Part shown: in pieces, positions 44,458 to 52,539 of the stretch | Layout of the letters: each line of letters opens with the position of its first letter | Numbering within the stretch: position 1 is the first letter of the stretch | From: Roseiarcus sp963794155 | Lineage (GTDB): Bacteria > Pseudomonadota > Alphaproteobacteria > Rhizobiales > Beijerinckiaceae | NCBI GenBank assembly: GCA_963794155.1 | Contig: CAWCCX010000024.1 | Location: forward strand, 62,001 to 126,000 | Length of the DNA: 64,000 nt | Reading direction: 5' to 3' | Program-made: the position numbers and the translations under genes | Notes under the pieces: generated by a model | Seen by the model: the letters and a program-made list of their open reading frames with translations, nothing else | Database searches by the model: none | Told to the model about the DNA's origin: nothing

Positions 44458-45456
44458 CTACGTCTCGAACATGACCAGCGACTGCGGCGTGGGCCGAAGG
44501 GGGCGAGCGGTCGCGCCCCGGAATCCTGCCGCCTTTGCCATTTCGTCAAGATCGCCCAGCGTCCATGCGTCGCCGCCGGGGGTCGTCGCCAGCATCAAGT
44601 AAGCGAACATGGCGTGTGTTGGCGCCCTCGCGCGATCTTCGTCCGGAAGGAAGTCGACCGTGCAGGCTCGTCCCTGCGCGGACAGGCTCGATTTTACCTT
44701 CCGCAGGATCGTCGCGCACACGTCCGGGCTGAAATGGTGTAGGAAATTCGCCAGTATGATGAGATCAAATTCGCCTCCCCAATCGACCTCAAATGCATCT
44801 CCGGCAACCACCCGGAAGCGCTCGCTGACGCCTGCGTCACTGGCGTTGGCGATCGCAAGCTTCAACACGCTGGGCCAATCCACAGCCGTCACGACCGCTT
44901 CCGGAAACGCCTTCGCCAATTCGATACCGTAGAACCCGTGTCCGGCGGCAACGTCGAGCACTTTGGCGGGCGATCCGGGACGAGCAGCGAGATATACGGC
45001 TGCGCGCTTGGCGGCGAGGCGCGCCATCGGACTCATGGCCTTGGCGAATCGGAGCCAGACCGGATGGTCGGGCGCGAGGTGCGCAAGTCCGCGGGAGCCG
45101 CCGTGTCTTACGTAGGAAACCGGATCGTCGAGGACGAGGCGCAGAATTTCGGGCGCCGCATAGAAATCGATCGAGCTGCCCATCCACGCTGGGGAGGACC
45201 GGTCGAGATAGGCCTTCGCCGGCTCCGTGACGCTATAGGCTCCATCCTGCTTCTTCAAAAGACCCATTACGGTCAGAAAGTCACACAGGATCCGTATCCC
45301 GCGGCTTGAAGCAGCAGTCTTCGCGGCCAAGGCGTCGCTGGTCGCCGCGCCGGCGCCGATCAGGGCGATGAGATCGAGCTTGATGGCCGCGGTGAGCGCC
45401 GCAGTCTTCTGGTAGGCCAGCGCGGCCTCGTAGGCGGGGTTATCCCAGCTGTCCAT
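44458..45456 (-). CDS. SAM-dependent O-methyltransferase (hydroxyneurosporene/plant O-MT type)
   Basis: A 332-residue methyltransferase from ATG 45456; the frame continues 52 codons upstream without a binding site. An N-terminal dimerisation winged helix (AALAYQKTAALTAAIKLDLIALIG, LCDFLTVMGLLKKQDGAYSVTE) is followed by the Rossmann core: motif I VLDVAAGHGFYGIELAKAFP near residue 172, AVDWPSVL, GDAFEVDWGGEFDLIILANFLHHFS and TVDFLPDEDR. This architecture belongs to the small-molecule O-methyltransferase family. It sits alone among glycan genes, so it could methylate a sugar or an acyl group made by the neighbouring NRPS-like pair. Confidence 0.88.
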   Translation of the reverse strand: MDSWDNPAYEAALAYQKTAALTAAIKLDLIALIGAGAATSDALAAKTAASSRGIRILCDFLTVMGLLKKQDGAYSVTEPAKAYLDRSSPAWMGSSIDFYAAPEILRLVLDDPVSYVRHGGSRGLAHLAPDHPVWLRFAKAMSPMARLAAKRAAVYLAARPGSPAKVLDVAAGHGFYGIELAKAFPEAVVTAVDWPSVLKLAIANASDAGVSERFRVVAGDAFEVDWGGEFDLIILANFLHHFSPDVCATILRKVKSSLSAQGRACTVDFLPDEDRARAPTHAMFAYLMLATTPGGDAWTLGDLDEMAKAAGFRGATARPLRPTPQSLVMFET

Positions 45457-45802
45457 CTGATGTCGTCGATCCCTTCGGGCAGGCGTACGTACAAGCCTAC
45501 TCAACCGTTCTGGTTTTGGGCATAGTGATCTTGATGCGCGCTCCATTTTTCTCGAAGTTCCTGCGAGTCCTCTCTTCGGGCCGCGGCGGCCGCGCTCGAT
45601 CTTCAGCTGCAAATCCGGTCCTGGAGGAGAACGATCTCCCTGGCGCCGAGGATTGGATGCTCACCAGGCCGGCGTTCGGGCGCGAAATCGAGGGCTATGC
45701 TTCCGTTTGCATGTCGAGCGGACTGCCGGATCGCGGGCGGCGAGAGAGCCCGCCAAATAAACAGCCTATCTCGTCTTCGCGGGGCGCCCCGGGCTTCCGA
45801 GG
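45457..45802. other. Intergenic stretch without a supported gene
   Basis: About 345 bp between the methyltransferase start and the coiled-coil gene end, both on the minus strand. Plus-strand frames here lack binding sites and any recognisable family. It probably holds the promoter of the methyltransferase gene. Confidence 0.35.
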
Positions 45803-46105
45803 TCAACGGATTCGTTGTCGTGCCGATCGGAATAGATTCAACCTTATGATAAACCGGATGATCCGCACCGCAGGTGTCTTCTTCAACTTCCGCAGTTGAT
45901 CTTCCGCGTCCTGTTTCTGTCTCTCGACCATGTTCAGTCGATCTTCGATGTCCCTTTTCTGCCGCTCCATCTCGCGGAGTCGGTCCTCGGCATCTTGTAG
46001 AGCGCGATGAGTTTGGCGCTCCGCGTCATCGACGAATACGCCAAAAGCGTCCTGAATTTCGAGGAGCTGACGCTCTATTTCCGACCTAAAACTTGGCCCC
46101 GCCAC
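45803..46105 (-). CDS. Small coiled-coil protein
   Basis: A 100-residue protein starting at GTG 46105, which has GGAGG 6 nt upstream. Residues about 10-75 are strongly charged heptads (DAEDRLREMERQKRDIEDRL, MVERQKQDAEDQLRKLKK), i.e. a long coiled coil, ending in a basic, hydrophobic tail VRIIRFIIRLNLFRSARQR that may touch the membrane. Similar coiled coils occur in glycosyltransferase loci, and the GT9 protein at 38148 begins with one, so a scaffold role is possible. No family is recognised. Its start is only about 20 bp from the start of the divergent glycosyltransferase. Confidence 0.55.
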   Translation of the reverse strand: MAGPSFRSEIERQLLEIQDAFGVFVDDAERQTHRALQDAEDRLREMERQKRDIEDRLNMVERQKQDAEDQLRKLKKTPAVRIIRFIIRLNLFRSARQRIR

Positions 46106-46125
46106 TCGGACCTCCGACTTGCTGG

Positions 46126-47316
46126 ATGCGCGCGATGCAAGCGCATTCGGAGAGAAGCTCTATTGACCTGTTTGAACTTGCAGCATCTAAACGATCACTC
46201 TGGACACGATTCCGCCACGCACCAATGGGGCCCCGTGGATTGCCCGTTAACCTCATCATCTTCACCAACAAACAATATCGTCACGACTTCCGCAAATACC
46301 TGATGCGCGTTGTGGAGCGATCCGGCGCAAAGGCGTTGCACTTTTCCGCCCGGGACAAGCTCATTCTTTCCTGGGCGGGCGCCGAACGCACCGAATATTC
46401 CACAAACTGCGATCCTCAAGAATTGCGACGGATCATCGAGGACTACCTGCAGCCTGGCCCCGTCTTGGGACTCACCGGACTCGGAGGAACGAGACTGGAC
46501 AGCCCAGAAGTCGTCATTGCAACGGATTTGCATCAAGAATTATCCAACGTCCATTGGATTTATGATGTTTATGACGATCTCCTTTTTGCCGCCAGCGGCT
46601 CAGAGCGCGTTCGGCGCCTTTTGGCGGACGCAGTGTGGCGTTGCCGGTGCGAACATTCGATCATATTGGATCCCGACCTGCGAAACCGGTACCCGGCCGC
46701 CTATCACCTCGACAACGCCTCGCACGTCGAACATCTTCCGTCCCTTGCGACGATCGACGTTAGAAGAATGGTTTATATTGGGTCGCTCGACCGTCGGGTC
46801 GATTACGAGTGGCTGGACGCGCTCGCGGCTAACGACGTGACCATTGACATATTCGGATCGGCCCACGTCATCGGCGCCGCCCAGACCGAGCAGCAACTCA
46901 ATGCGTTGATCGAGCGCCGCCCTAATGTTTCGTTTCACGGGCCGTACGACAACGATGATCTTCCGGCCATCCTCAGCAAATTTCGCGTCGGACTTTTACC
47001 CTATCACGTCGATGACCCGATGACCGAGCACGTGAATCCGGATAAACTGCACCATTATTTGAACGCCGGCCTCAAGGTCATCGCGTCCCCTATCCCAGCG
47101 GCGCGCCGCCTCAAGCGCTACCTGCATCTGGCTACAACAAGCGGGGATTGGGCGCCTGTTTTGAGCGACCTGCGGACGTCTCGCACTGAGGACCAATGGC
47201 CACGCGGATCATACACCTGGGATCGGCGGTGGGCGGAACTTGTCGATCTGGTCCTCCCTGGCGAGGCGCCTCCAGCGCAGCGGGTCGGCCACGGCCGGCC
47301 GATCAGCACAAAGTAG
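46126..47316 (+). CDS. Glycosyltransferase, GT4-like C-terminal fold
   Basis: A 396-residue protein from ATG 46126. An alternative start is ATG 46225, where the typical first strand VNLIIFTNKQYRHDFRKYLM begins; no good binding site distinguishes them. The C-terminal half has the GT-B nucleotide-sugar fold: MVYIGSLDRRVDYEWLDAL, NVSFHGPYDNDDLPAILSKF, RVGLLPYHVDDP, then NPDKLHHYLNAGLKVIASPI with the donor-binding loop. Acceptor and sugar are unknown. It is convergent with the NRPS-like pair. Confidence 0.75.
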   Translation: MRAMQAHSERSSIDLFELAASKRSLWTRFRHAPMGPRGLPVNLIIFTNKQYRHDFRKYLMRVVERSGAKALHFSARDKLILSWAGAERTEYSTNCDPQELRRIIEDYLQPGPVLGLTGLGGTRLDSPEVVIATDLHQELSNVHWIYDVYDDLLFAASGSERVRRLLADAVWRCRCEHSIILDPDLRNRYPAAYHLDNASHVEHLPSLATIDVRRMVYIGSLDRRVDYEWLDALAANDVTIDIFGSAHVIGAAQTEQQLNALIERRPNVSFHGPYDNDDLPAILSKFRVGLLPYHVDDPMTEHVNPDKLHHYLNAGLKVIASPIPAARRLKRYLHLATTSGDWAPVLSDLRTSRTEDQWPRGSYTWDRRWAELVDLVLPGEAPPAQRVGHGRPISTK

Positions 47317-47337
47317 CGACGAATCGCGGGCCCTTTG

Positions 47338-48447
47338 TCATCGGCGGGCATAATCAAGGAACGACCGCAAGCGGCGCGACAGAGAATTGGACGGGCCAAT
47401 CTGCGGCGTCTGGAATTCTTCTGATTCCCGATTTCTCACGCGGGCGCGAGAAGACTCATGTCCTTCGGCGCCAGCGGGAGGATGGCTCTCGCCCAAGCCA
47501 GCCGAAATGTCGCCAGATAGCCAAGACCGCAGTCTGCTAGCGAGCTCGTTGATTCGGTGCGTCACCAAATCGAAATGGTCTCCCGGGATCTCCAGCAGTT
47601 TGGCATCCTCGCTTAGGCGAATCCAGTCTCGGCCGTCGTATTCGGAGGCAAGTACGAGGAGGCGCACCGGAAACGGAGCCGGAGAATAAGCAAGCAAGCG
47701 CTCGGTGTAGCGTTCAAAAGCCTCGCCGAACGGGGTCGCCGGTCGAATTGGTATGTCGTCCGGCGCCTGGTCGCCCGCTCCCGCGTGACCAACTCCGGGC
47801 GCCCATCGCGGGCTCTTCAAGGCCTCCCCACCTCTCATCACAGGGGAATCGATCATGACGACGGTATCCACCCGATGATTCAGGTTCGTCAGCAGCCGCG
47901 CAGTTTCGAACGCAACAATTCCGCCGATACAGTGGCCGGCCAGCCGGTAGGGTCCGGTCGGCTGGACCTCCAAGATTGACGCCAATCGATCAGCCGCCAT
48001 CTCTTCGATCGAGGGCGGAATCGGCTCGCCCCCAGGCCCATGGGGAGAAACGGCGATGAGTGAAATTTCCCGTCCCAGCCCTCGGGCAAGATGCTCGACG
48101 TAGAATCCGCCCCACGACCAGTCGCCGTGGAAAAAGAGCAGCGGCATGGCGCCATCGGACGACGCGCCGACCCGGACTGCCGGCTTAAATCGCGGAGTCT
48201 CTTTCTCGCTGAGCCTTTGAGCGAGCGCCCTGACCGTGGAGCTCTCGAACAGCAGGCTGTCGGGCAACGCCTTTCCGGTGAGCTGTCGGAGTTCCAGCAT
48301 GAGCTCCGTCGCCAGAAGTGAATCGCCACCCTTGTCGAAAAAATCATCATCGATAGAGAGATCGGTTGACTCCAAGAGTCTGCTGCAAATCCGGAGTATG
48401 TCCGAGGTCAGCTGGTCCAGCCCGGCGGCAATCGATTCCCTGGTCAT
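47338..48447 (-). CDS. Carrier domain fused to thioesterase (NRPS-like)
   Basis: A 369-residue protein. Residues about 10-80 form a peptidyl/acyl carrier domain with the phosphopantetheine serine in DKGGDSLLATEL. Residues about 100-310 form an alpha/beta-hydrolase thioesterase: LLFFHGDWSWGGFYVEHLARGLG, nucleophile loop GHCIGG near residue 167 and catalytic His in GDHFDLV near 290. The nucleophile is Cys where most such enzymes have Ser (GHSxGG). Its ATG overlaps the stop of the adenylation gene (ATGA), so the two proteins form a minimal line: activate, load, release or transfer. The last 60 residues are low complexity. The acyl substrate is unknown. Confidence 0.88.
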   Translation of the reverse strand: MTRESIAAGLDQLTSDILRICSRLLESTDLSIDDDFFDKGGDSLLATELMLELRQLTGKALPDSLLFESSTVRALAQRLSEKETPRFKPAVRVGASSDGAMPLLFFHGDWSWGGFYVEHLARGLGREISLIAVSPHGPGGEPIPPSIEEMAADRLASILEVQPTGPYRLAGHCIGGIVAFETARLLTNLNHRVDTVVMIDSPVMRGGEALKSPRWAPGVGHAGAGDQAPDDIPIRPATPFGEAFERYTERLLAYSPAPFPVRLLVLASEYDGRDWIRLSEDAKLLEIPGDHFDLVTHRINELASRLRSWLSGDISAGLGESHPPAGAEGHESSRARVRNRESEEFQTPQIGPSNSLSRRLRSFLDYARR

Positions 48448-49961
48448 TTCAATCCCTCTACAAGGCGCTGACGCTGGACCTTCCCGGTGGCGCCTTTTGG
48501 CAGGCGATCGACAAAGACAATCCGGCGTGGAATTTTGAATTGCGCCAGGCTTGGCAACAGGAACTCGCGCAGCTTGAGCGGCGTCACCGTGGCCCCCTCC
48601 CTTAGAACCACCGCAGCGGCAATGTCCTCGCCGAGGCGCGGGTGGGGCACCGCAAATGCGGCGGCCTCCGCGACTTCGGGATGACGCTGCAACGCGTCAT
48701 CGACCTCCGACGGCGAGATTTTCTCGCCGCCCCGATTGATCATCTCGGTCTTGCGGCCGTGAAGAGTCAGGAAGCCGTCCGCGTCGAGGCTTCCGATATC
48801 GCCGGTTCGAAACCAGCCATCCACGAAGGAAGCACGGTTGAGCTCGGGGGCGTCGAGATAGCCCGACGTCAGGGTCGGCCCGCCGAGCAGGATCTCGCCG
48901 TGCTCGCCGGGGGCAACCTCCCGTCCGCTCTCCGCGACGACTTTGACTGTACCTTTCGCAGGAATGCCGCACGTCCCGGGTTTCGACGGCCCCGGCGGGG
49001 GCAGGTTCGCTGAAATCTGCGCCGCTTCGCTTGAGCCGTAGTGCTCGAGAACCGGCGCGCCCAACGCAGCGGAAAGTCCCTCCCGCACTTCCCTCGTCAG
49101 GGGCGCCCCGCCGGAAACGACAAATCGAAGATTGTGGATCGATCTCACGTTCGGCAGCGCCTTCGTCTTGTCGAACATGAAACGGTGAAGCGTCGGACCG
49201 GCGGAATACCAGGTAGGCTTGAGCACGCCGAGCCATTCGTCGACATCAAGCGACGACGGGCTGAGCGGAAATGCGACGCTGCCTCCCGTGATCAATGGCG
49301 TGAAAGCGGTCACCTTGAGGCCATGCGAGTAGCAGATCGGGCTCACACTGAGACAGCGGTCCGAAGGAGTTAGACCGAACCACGATTGAACTCTGGCTGC
49401 CGCTGCGAGCATGTTCCTGTGACTGAAAGGGATCAGCTTCGGGCTGGCGGTGGTGCCCGAAGTCTGCAGAATAAAGGCGGTGGCGGCAGCGTTGGGTTCT
49501 TCAGCCGCCGCCGCGGCGCCGACCTCAGACGAGCTGAAATTCAAGCCGAGCTTCCCACGGTCTTCCCGGACGGCCTCAATCACTGAGACGCCTCGCCCCA
49601 TGGCCGCCTCACGGGCGGCCGAAGGCCCGTTTGCGGGCACGATGACGGCGCGCGGCCGAAGCGACGCCAACCTCGCGTCGATCTCCGGCGCGGTCAGTTG
49701 GGTGTCGATTGGCACGGCAACGGCGGCGCATGCGGTCGCGACGATCGCGAGAGCCCCATCGGCGCCGCTCGGAAGCGCGATGGCGACCCGCGCGTCGCGG
49801 CCGAGGCCGGATTCACGCAGCCGCGCCGCGCAGCGAGCGAGATAGTCGCTGAGGCCGCGATAGGAGAGCGGCGCGAAGCCGGTCGCGACCACAGCTGTCG
49901 AATCAGGGCGAGATTCGGCGTGGCGCAATATCGCCGCCCCGACGCTGGTTGGATCAGACAC
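48444..49961 (-). CDS. Stand-alone adenylation/acyl-CoA-ligase-type enzyme
   Basis: A 505-residue member of the AMP-forming superfamily: it activates a carboxylate with ATP and loads it on a thiol. Core motifs: LQTSGTTASPKLIPFSHRNM (P-loop, A3), EHYGSSEAAQIS (A5), SGYLDAPELNRASFVDGWF then RTGDIGSLD (A7), GRKTEMINRGGEKISPSEV (A8) and the catalytic Lys of LPKGATGKVQRQ (A10). The GSSEAAQI and NLPPPGPSKPGTCGIP stretches resemble oxalate-type and other short carboxylate ligases more than amino-acid adenylation domains. It is directly upstream of and coupled to the carrier-thioesterase gene, the likely partner. Confidence 0.9.
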   Translation of the reverse strand: MSDPTSVGAAILRHAESRPDSTAVVATGFAPLSYRGLSDYLARCAARLRESGLGRDARVAIALPSGADGALAIVATACAAVAVPIDTQLTAPEIDARLASLRPRAVIVPANGPSAAREAAMGRGVSVIEAVREDRGKLGLNFSSSEVGAAAAAEEPNAAATAFILQTSGTTASPKLIPFSHRNMLAAAARVQSWFGLTPSDRCLSVSPICYSHGLKVTAFTPLITGGSVAFPLSPSSLDVDEWLGVLKPTWYSAGPTLHRFMFDKTKALPNVRSIHNLRFVVSGGAPLTREVREGLSAALGAPVLEHYGSSEAAQISANLPPPGPSKPGTCGIPAKGTVKVVAESGREVAPGEHGEILLGGPTLTSGYLDAPELNRASFVDGWFRTGDIGSLDADGFLTLHGRKTEMINRGGEKISPSEVDDALQRHPEVAEAAAFAVPHPRLGEDIAAAVVLREGATVTPLKLREFLLPSLAQFKIPRRIVFVDRLPKGATGKVQRQRLVEGLK

Positions 49962-50306
49962 GCGAGTCCCTGATGATGGCCATCCCGAACTTCAGTCCTC
50001 CGCCCGCGAGAACCGGGGCCTCACCCTGCCGACGATTGCCGAGCGTGCCACCGGGCCGCGCTGATAAGCGAGAAACCGCGATGTGACAACCGCGCGCCCG
50101 CGGCTTCAACTGGGATTTTGGGCGACAAGACTGCACCATGGCTTTGCGCTGTTGGGGCGGCCGCCTGCGGCTCAAGCCGACGCCGTAGTCGTTGATCATG
50201 TTCGTAACATGAGATAAGTCCAGCTTGTCCGGTCCGGTCTTGGGCAAACTCGATGGCGCGTCCAGGAATGCTGACGGCGCCGTGAGGCGGAAGAACTCAG
50301 GATACC
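49962..50306. other. Divergent intergenic region
   Basis: 345 bp between the adenylation gene (minus) and a GT2 gene (plus). No supported gene; promoters of both units must lie here. No operator-like symmetry was noticed. Confidence 0.35.
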
Positions 50307-51503
50307 ATGCATCAGCTCCGGCCCGACCAGATCTCGGTCTCCGTGATCGTTCCCGCCTTCAACATGGAACTCTTCATCGAGGAGTGCCTGCGCTCGCTCT
50401 TCGAGCAGACCGTCGACCGGATGGAAGTGATTGTTGTCGACGACGGTTCAACGGATCGAACACGAAAGGTCGTCGAATCGCTAACTCCACCCGACGGGAA
50501 GTTGCTCAGGCTGATTTCAAAGCCGAACGGTGGTCTCTCCTCCGCCAGGAATGCAGGAATGAAGGTGGCGCAGGGACGTTGGATTGGGTTCGTGGATGCG
50601 GATGATTGGGTGGCCGCCTCAATGTACTCCCTACTCCTCTCGGAGGCGGAAAGCGCAGGCGCCGATCTGGCGATCGCGCGCAATGTTCGTATTGATCCGA
50701 CGACGGGCTGGCAACAGCCGTCCCTCGACATTGAGAGATGGAACGAGTTCATTGCCTCACGCGGCCGCCGCGTGAATCCGCGCGATTGCCCGGATCTCTT
50801 CTCACTCGATCACTCTCCTTGTAAGCGGCTTTACGATCGGGAATTCCTGAAGCGAGCGGGGTTTGCCTTTGCGGAAGGGCTCGTCTTCGAGGATCTCATA
50901 TCGAGCTTCCAACTCTTATGTAAGGCAAGTTCTGTCGTGCTGATCGACGAGGCGCTATATTTCTATCGGGTGGGCCATTCGGGACAGATCACCAGCCGTC
51001 GAGACAGTTCTCTCCTCGACGCGGTGCCTGCTTTCAATTTGATTCTCGACGAGCTGTGGAATTATCCCGCGAGCGCCGAGTTGTGGGCAAATTTCATTTA
51101 CTTTCAAGGCTGGCTTATCCTATGGCTTACCTCGCAGATAGCGGATGCGCATAAGGGAGAATTCGTCGCAAGCTTCGCCAAGATCGCTCGGGTGTTCCCT
51201 CCTCAGGGACTGGCGCGTTTTCGCGAGAAGTTTCATCATGACGCGAAGGTCACGACAGCCGTCGAGCTTCAGCTTTACGGAAATATCGATCTCTATGCGG
51301 AATTCGCGAAAACGGAGGTCGCATCCGAACGCGCCAAGAAGGTGGTCAGCTCGGGTGTCCTGCGACGTTTCTTCATTGCCCGGGCCCAGGTGACGAGCCG
51401 TTTGGCGCGCATATCCTCGCGACGCAAATGGCGGAACATGCGCCACCGCCCCCCGATGTCGGGCCACTCGGCCAGCGCCGTAGAGACTGCGCCGTGCCGC
51501 TGA
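50307..51503 (+). CDS. Glycosyltransferase family 2
   Basis: A 398-residue GT-A enzyme. VSVIVPAFNMELFIEECLRS at residue 11, VIVVDDGSTDRT, KPNGGLSSARNAGMKVAQG and the metal-binding WIGFVDADDWVA near residue 95 are the standard GT2 elements. FEDLISSFQLLCKA contains the likely base (ED). No transmembrane segment is evident. It adds a sugar from a nucleotide donor to a glycan acceptor; donor unknown. It opens a plus-strand run with a second transferase and hldE. Confidence 0.9.
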   Translation: MHQLRPDQISVSVIVPAFNMELFIEECLRSLFEQTVDRMEVIVVDDGSTDRTRKVVESLTPPDGKLLRLISKPNGGLSSARNAGMKVAQGRWIGFVDADDWVAASMYSLLLSEAESAGADLAIARNVRIDPTTGWQQPSLDIERWNEFIASRGRRVNPRDCPDLFSLDHSPCKRLYDREFLKRAGFAFAEGLVFEDLISSFQLLCKASSVVLIDEALYFYRVGHSGQITSRRDSSLLDAVPAFNLILDELWNYPASAELWANFIYFQGWLILWLTSQIADAHKGEFVASFAKIARVFPPQGLARFREKFHHDAKVTTAVELQLYGNIDLYAEFAKTEVASERAKKVVSSGVLRRFFIARAQVTSRLARISSRRKWRNMRHRPPMSGHSASAVETAPCR

Positions 51504-51519
51504 AGTTCGGAGACCAGAC

Positions 51520-52503
51520 TTGAAGCTTTTCGTTTGCGTTTTTGACGACCCGCGGCTCTTGCCCCATTTTCTCAAGCATTATGCCCGATTTGGCGTCACG
51601 GAGTTCCATATCGCCGCGCCACCGGATTTGGCGAATGACGTCGCAAATGCCTCGCGCAGTTATCGCGTGATTCAGTGCAATGATCTCAACGTCGCGGGCA
51701 GCTTCACCGGCGGCGCGGAAGCCGTCACGAAAATGCGGGAGCTGGCGCAGGGGCCCGAAGAGTGGGTCGTGATCGTCGACCTTGATGAGTTCGTTGAATT
51801 CCCCCAACGGGTGACAGACCTCGTCGAGAAAGTCGAAGCCGAGGGTGGGAATATCGCTCGCGGCGTTATGTACGATCGATTTGCTATCGACGGTCACCTC
51901 AAGACCTTTGACGACAACTCGGAGCTTTCCGCAGTTTTCCCGGTCAGAGCCCGTTTTAGAAGCTTGGTGATGCGCGGCAATGAGTTCAAAGGAGTCCTTG
52001 TCAAAGGTCACCTGAGGAGCCGGCATGCTCACCACGAGTTTTACGACGAGCGGCCCTATTCTCAGATGCTCGAGATTTCCCACTACAAATGGAACGACCG
52101 AGCTATCGACAGGACCAGGCTAGGATATGAAATGTGCGCCGCGGCTGGCAGTCCCTGGGATTTTGACGGCGAGTTCAAGCGGGTCCTCGATCATTATGAA
52201 CAACACGGACGGTTTGCTTGGGAGACGTTTGGCGGCGAGATTGTCGGCCGGTCGTCCGAAATCTTCAAAGCCGGCCGCCCGCAAAGGGGCGAATTGGGTG
52301 GGACGATTTCTGGCGCGGGCGTCCGGCGCGAGAAAAGTGAAATTCAACAACCGTTGATTATTGCGCGGACACGCGCGCGGGACTGGCGGCGCTTGGCGAA
52401 TCGGCGCGCTTTCATAAGTCGCGGTTCGCCCCTCGCCCGCCCCGGCGGCCTCAGAACCTTGTTTCGATCAGTTCGATGTGATTATCTCCCGCCGCGGCGC
52501 TGA
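51520..52503 (+). CDS. Glycosyltransferase-like protein (GT2/GT92 type); C-terminus may be frameshifted
   Basis: 327 residues from TTG 51520 (CGGAG upstream). The N-terminus LFVCVFDDPRLLPHFLKHYARFGVTEFHIA and the metal site WVVIVDLDEFVEFP belong to transferases with a DLDEF motif; HYKWNDRA follows. From about 52260 the frame reads a low-complexity tail to 52503, whereas the +1 frame gives a short basic end (SKPAARKGANWVGRFLAR and a few more residues) stopping at 52357. One inserted base near 52260 is therefore possible. It lies between a GT2 gene and hldE. Confidence 0.7.
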   Translation: MKLFVCVFDDPRLLPHFLKHYARFGVTEFHIAAPPDLANDVANASRSYRVIQCNDLNVAGSFTGGAEAVTKMRELAQGPEEWVVIVDLDEFVEFPQRVTDLVEKVEAEGGNIARGVMYDRFAIDGHLKTFDDNSELSAVFPVRARFRSLVMRGNEFKGVLVKGHLRSRHAHHEFYDERPYSQMLEISHYKWNDRAIDRTRLGYEMCAAAGSPWDFDGEFKRVLDHYEQHGRFAWETFGGEIVGRSSEIFKAGRPQRGELGGTISGAGVRREKSEIQQPLIIARTRARDWRRLANRRAFISRGSPLARPGGLRTLFRSVRCDYLPPRR

Positions 52504-52539
52504 AGGGTGAGTGACCCCGCCTTCCTTCGAGATCCTTGA

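Noticed and set aside
49954..50247. Minus-strand frame of 97 codons upstream of the adenylation gene
   Set aside because: Overlaps the adenylation gene start region, composition is atypical and no family is recognised; treated as intergenic.
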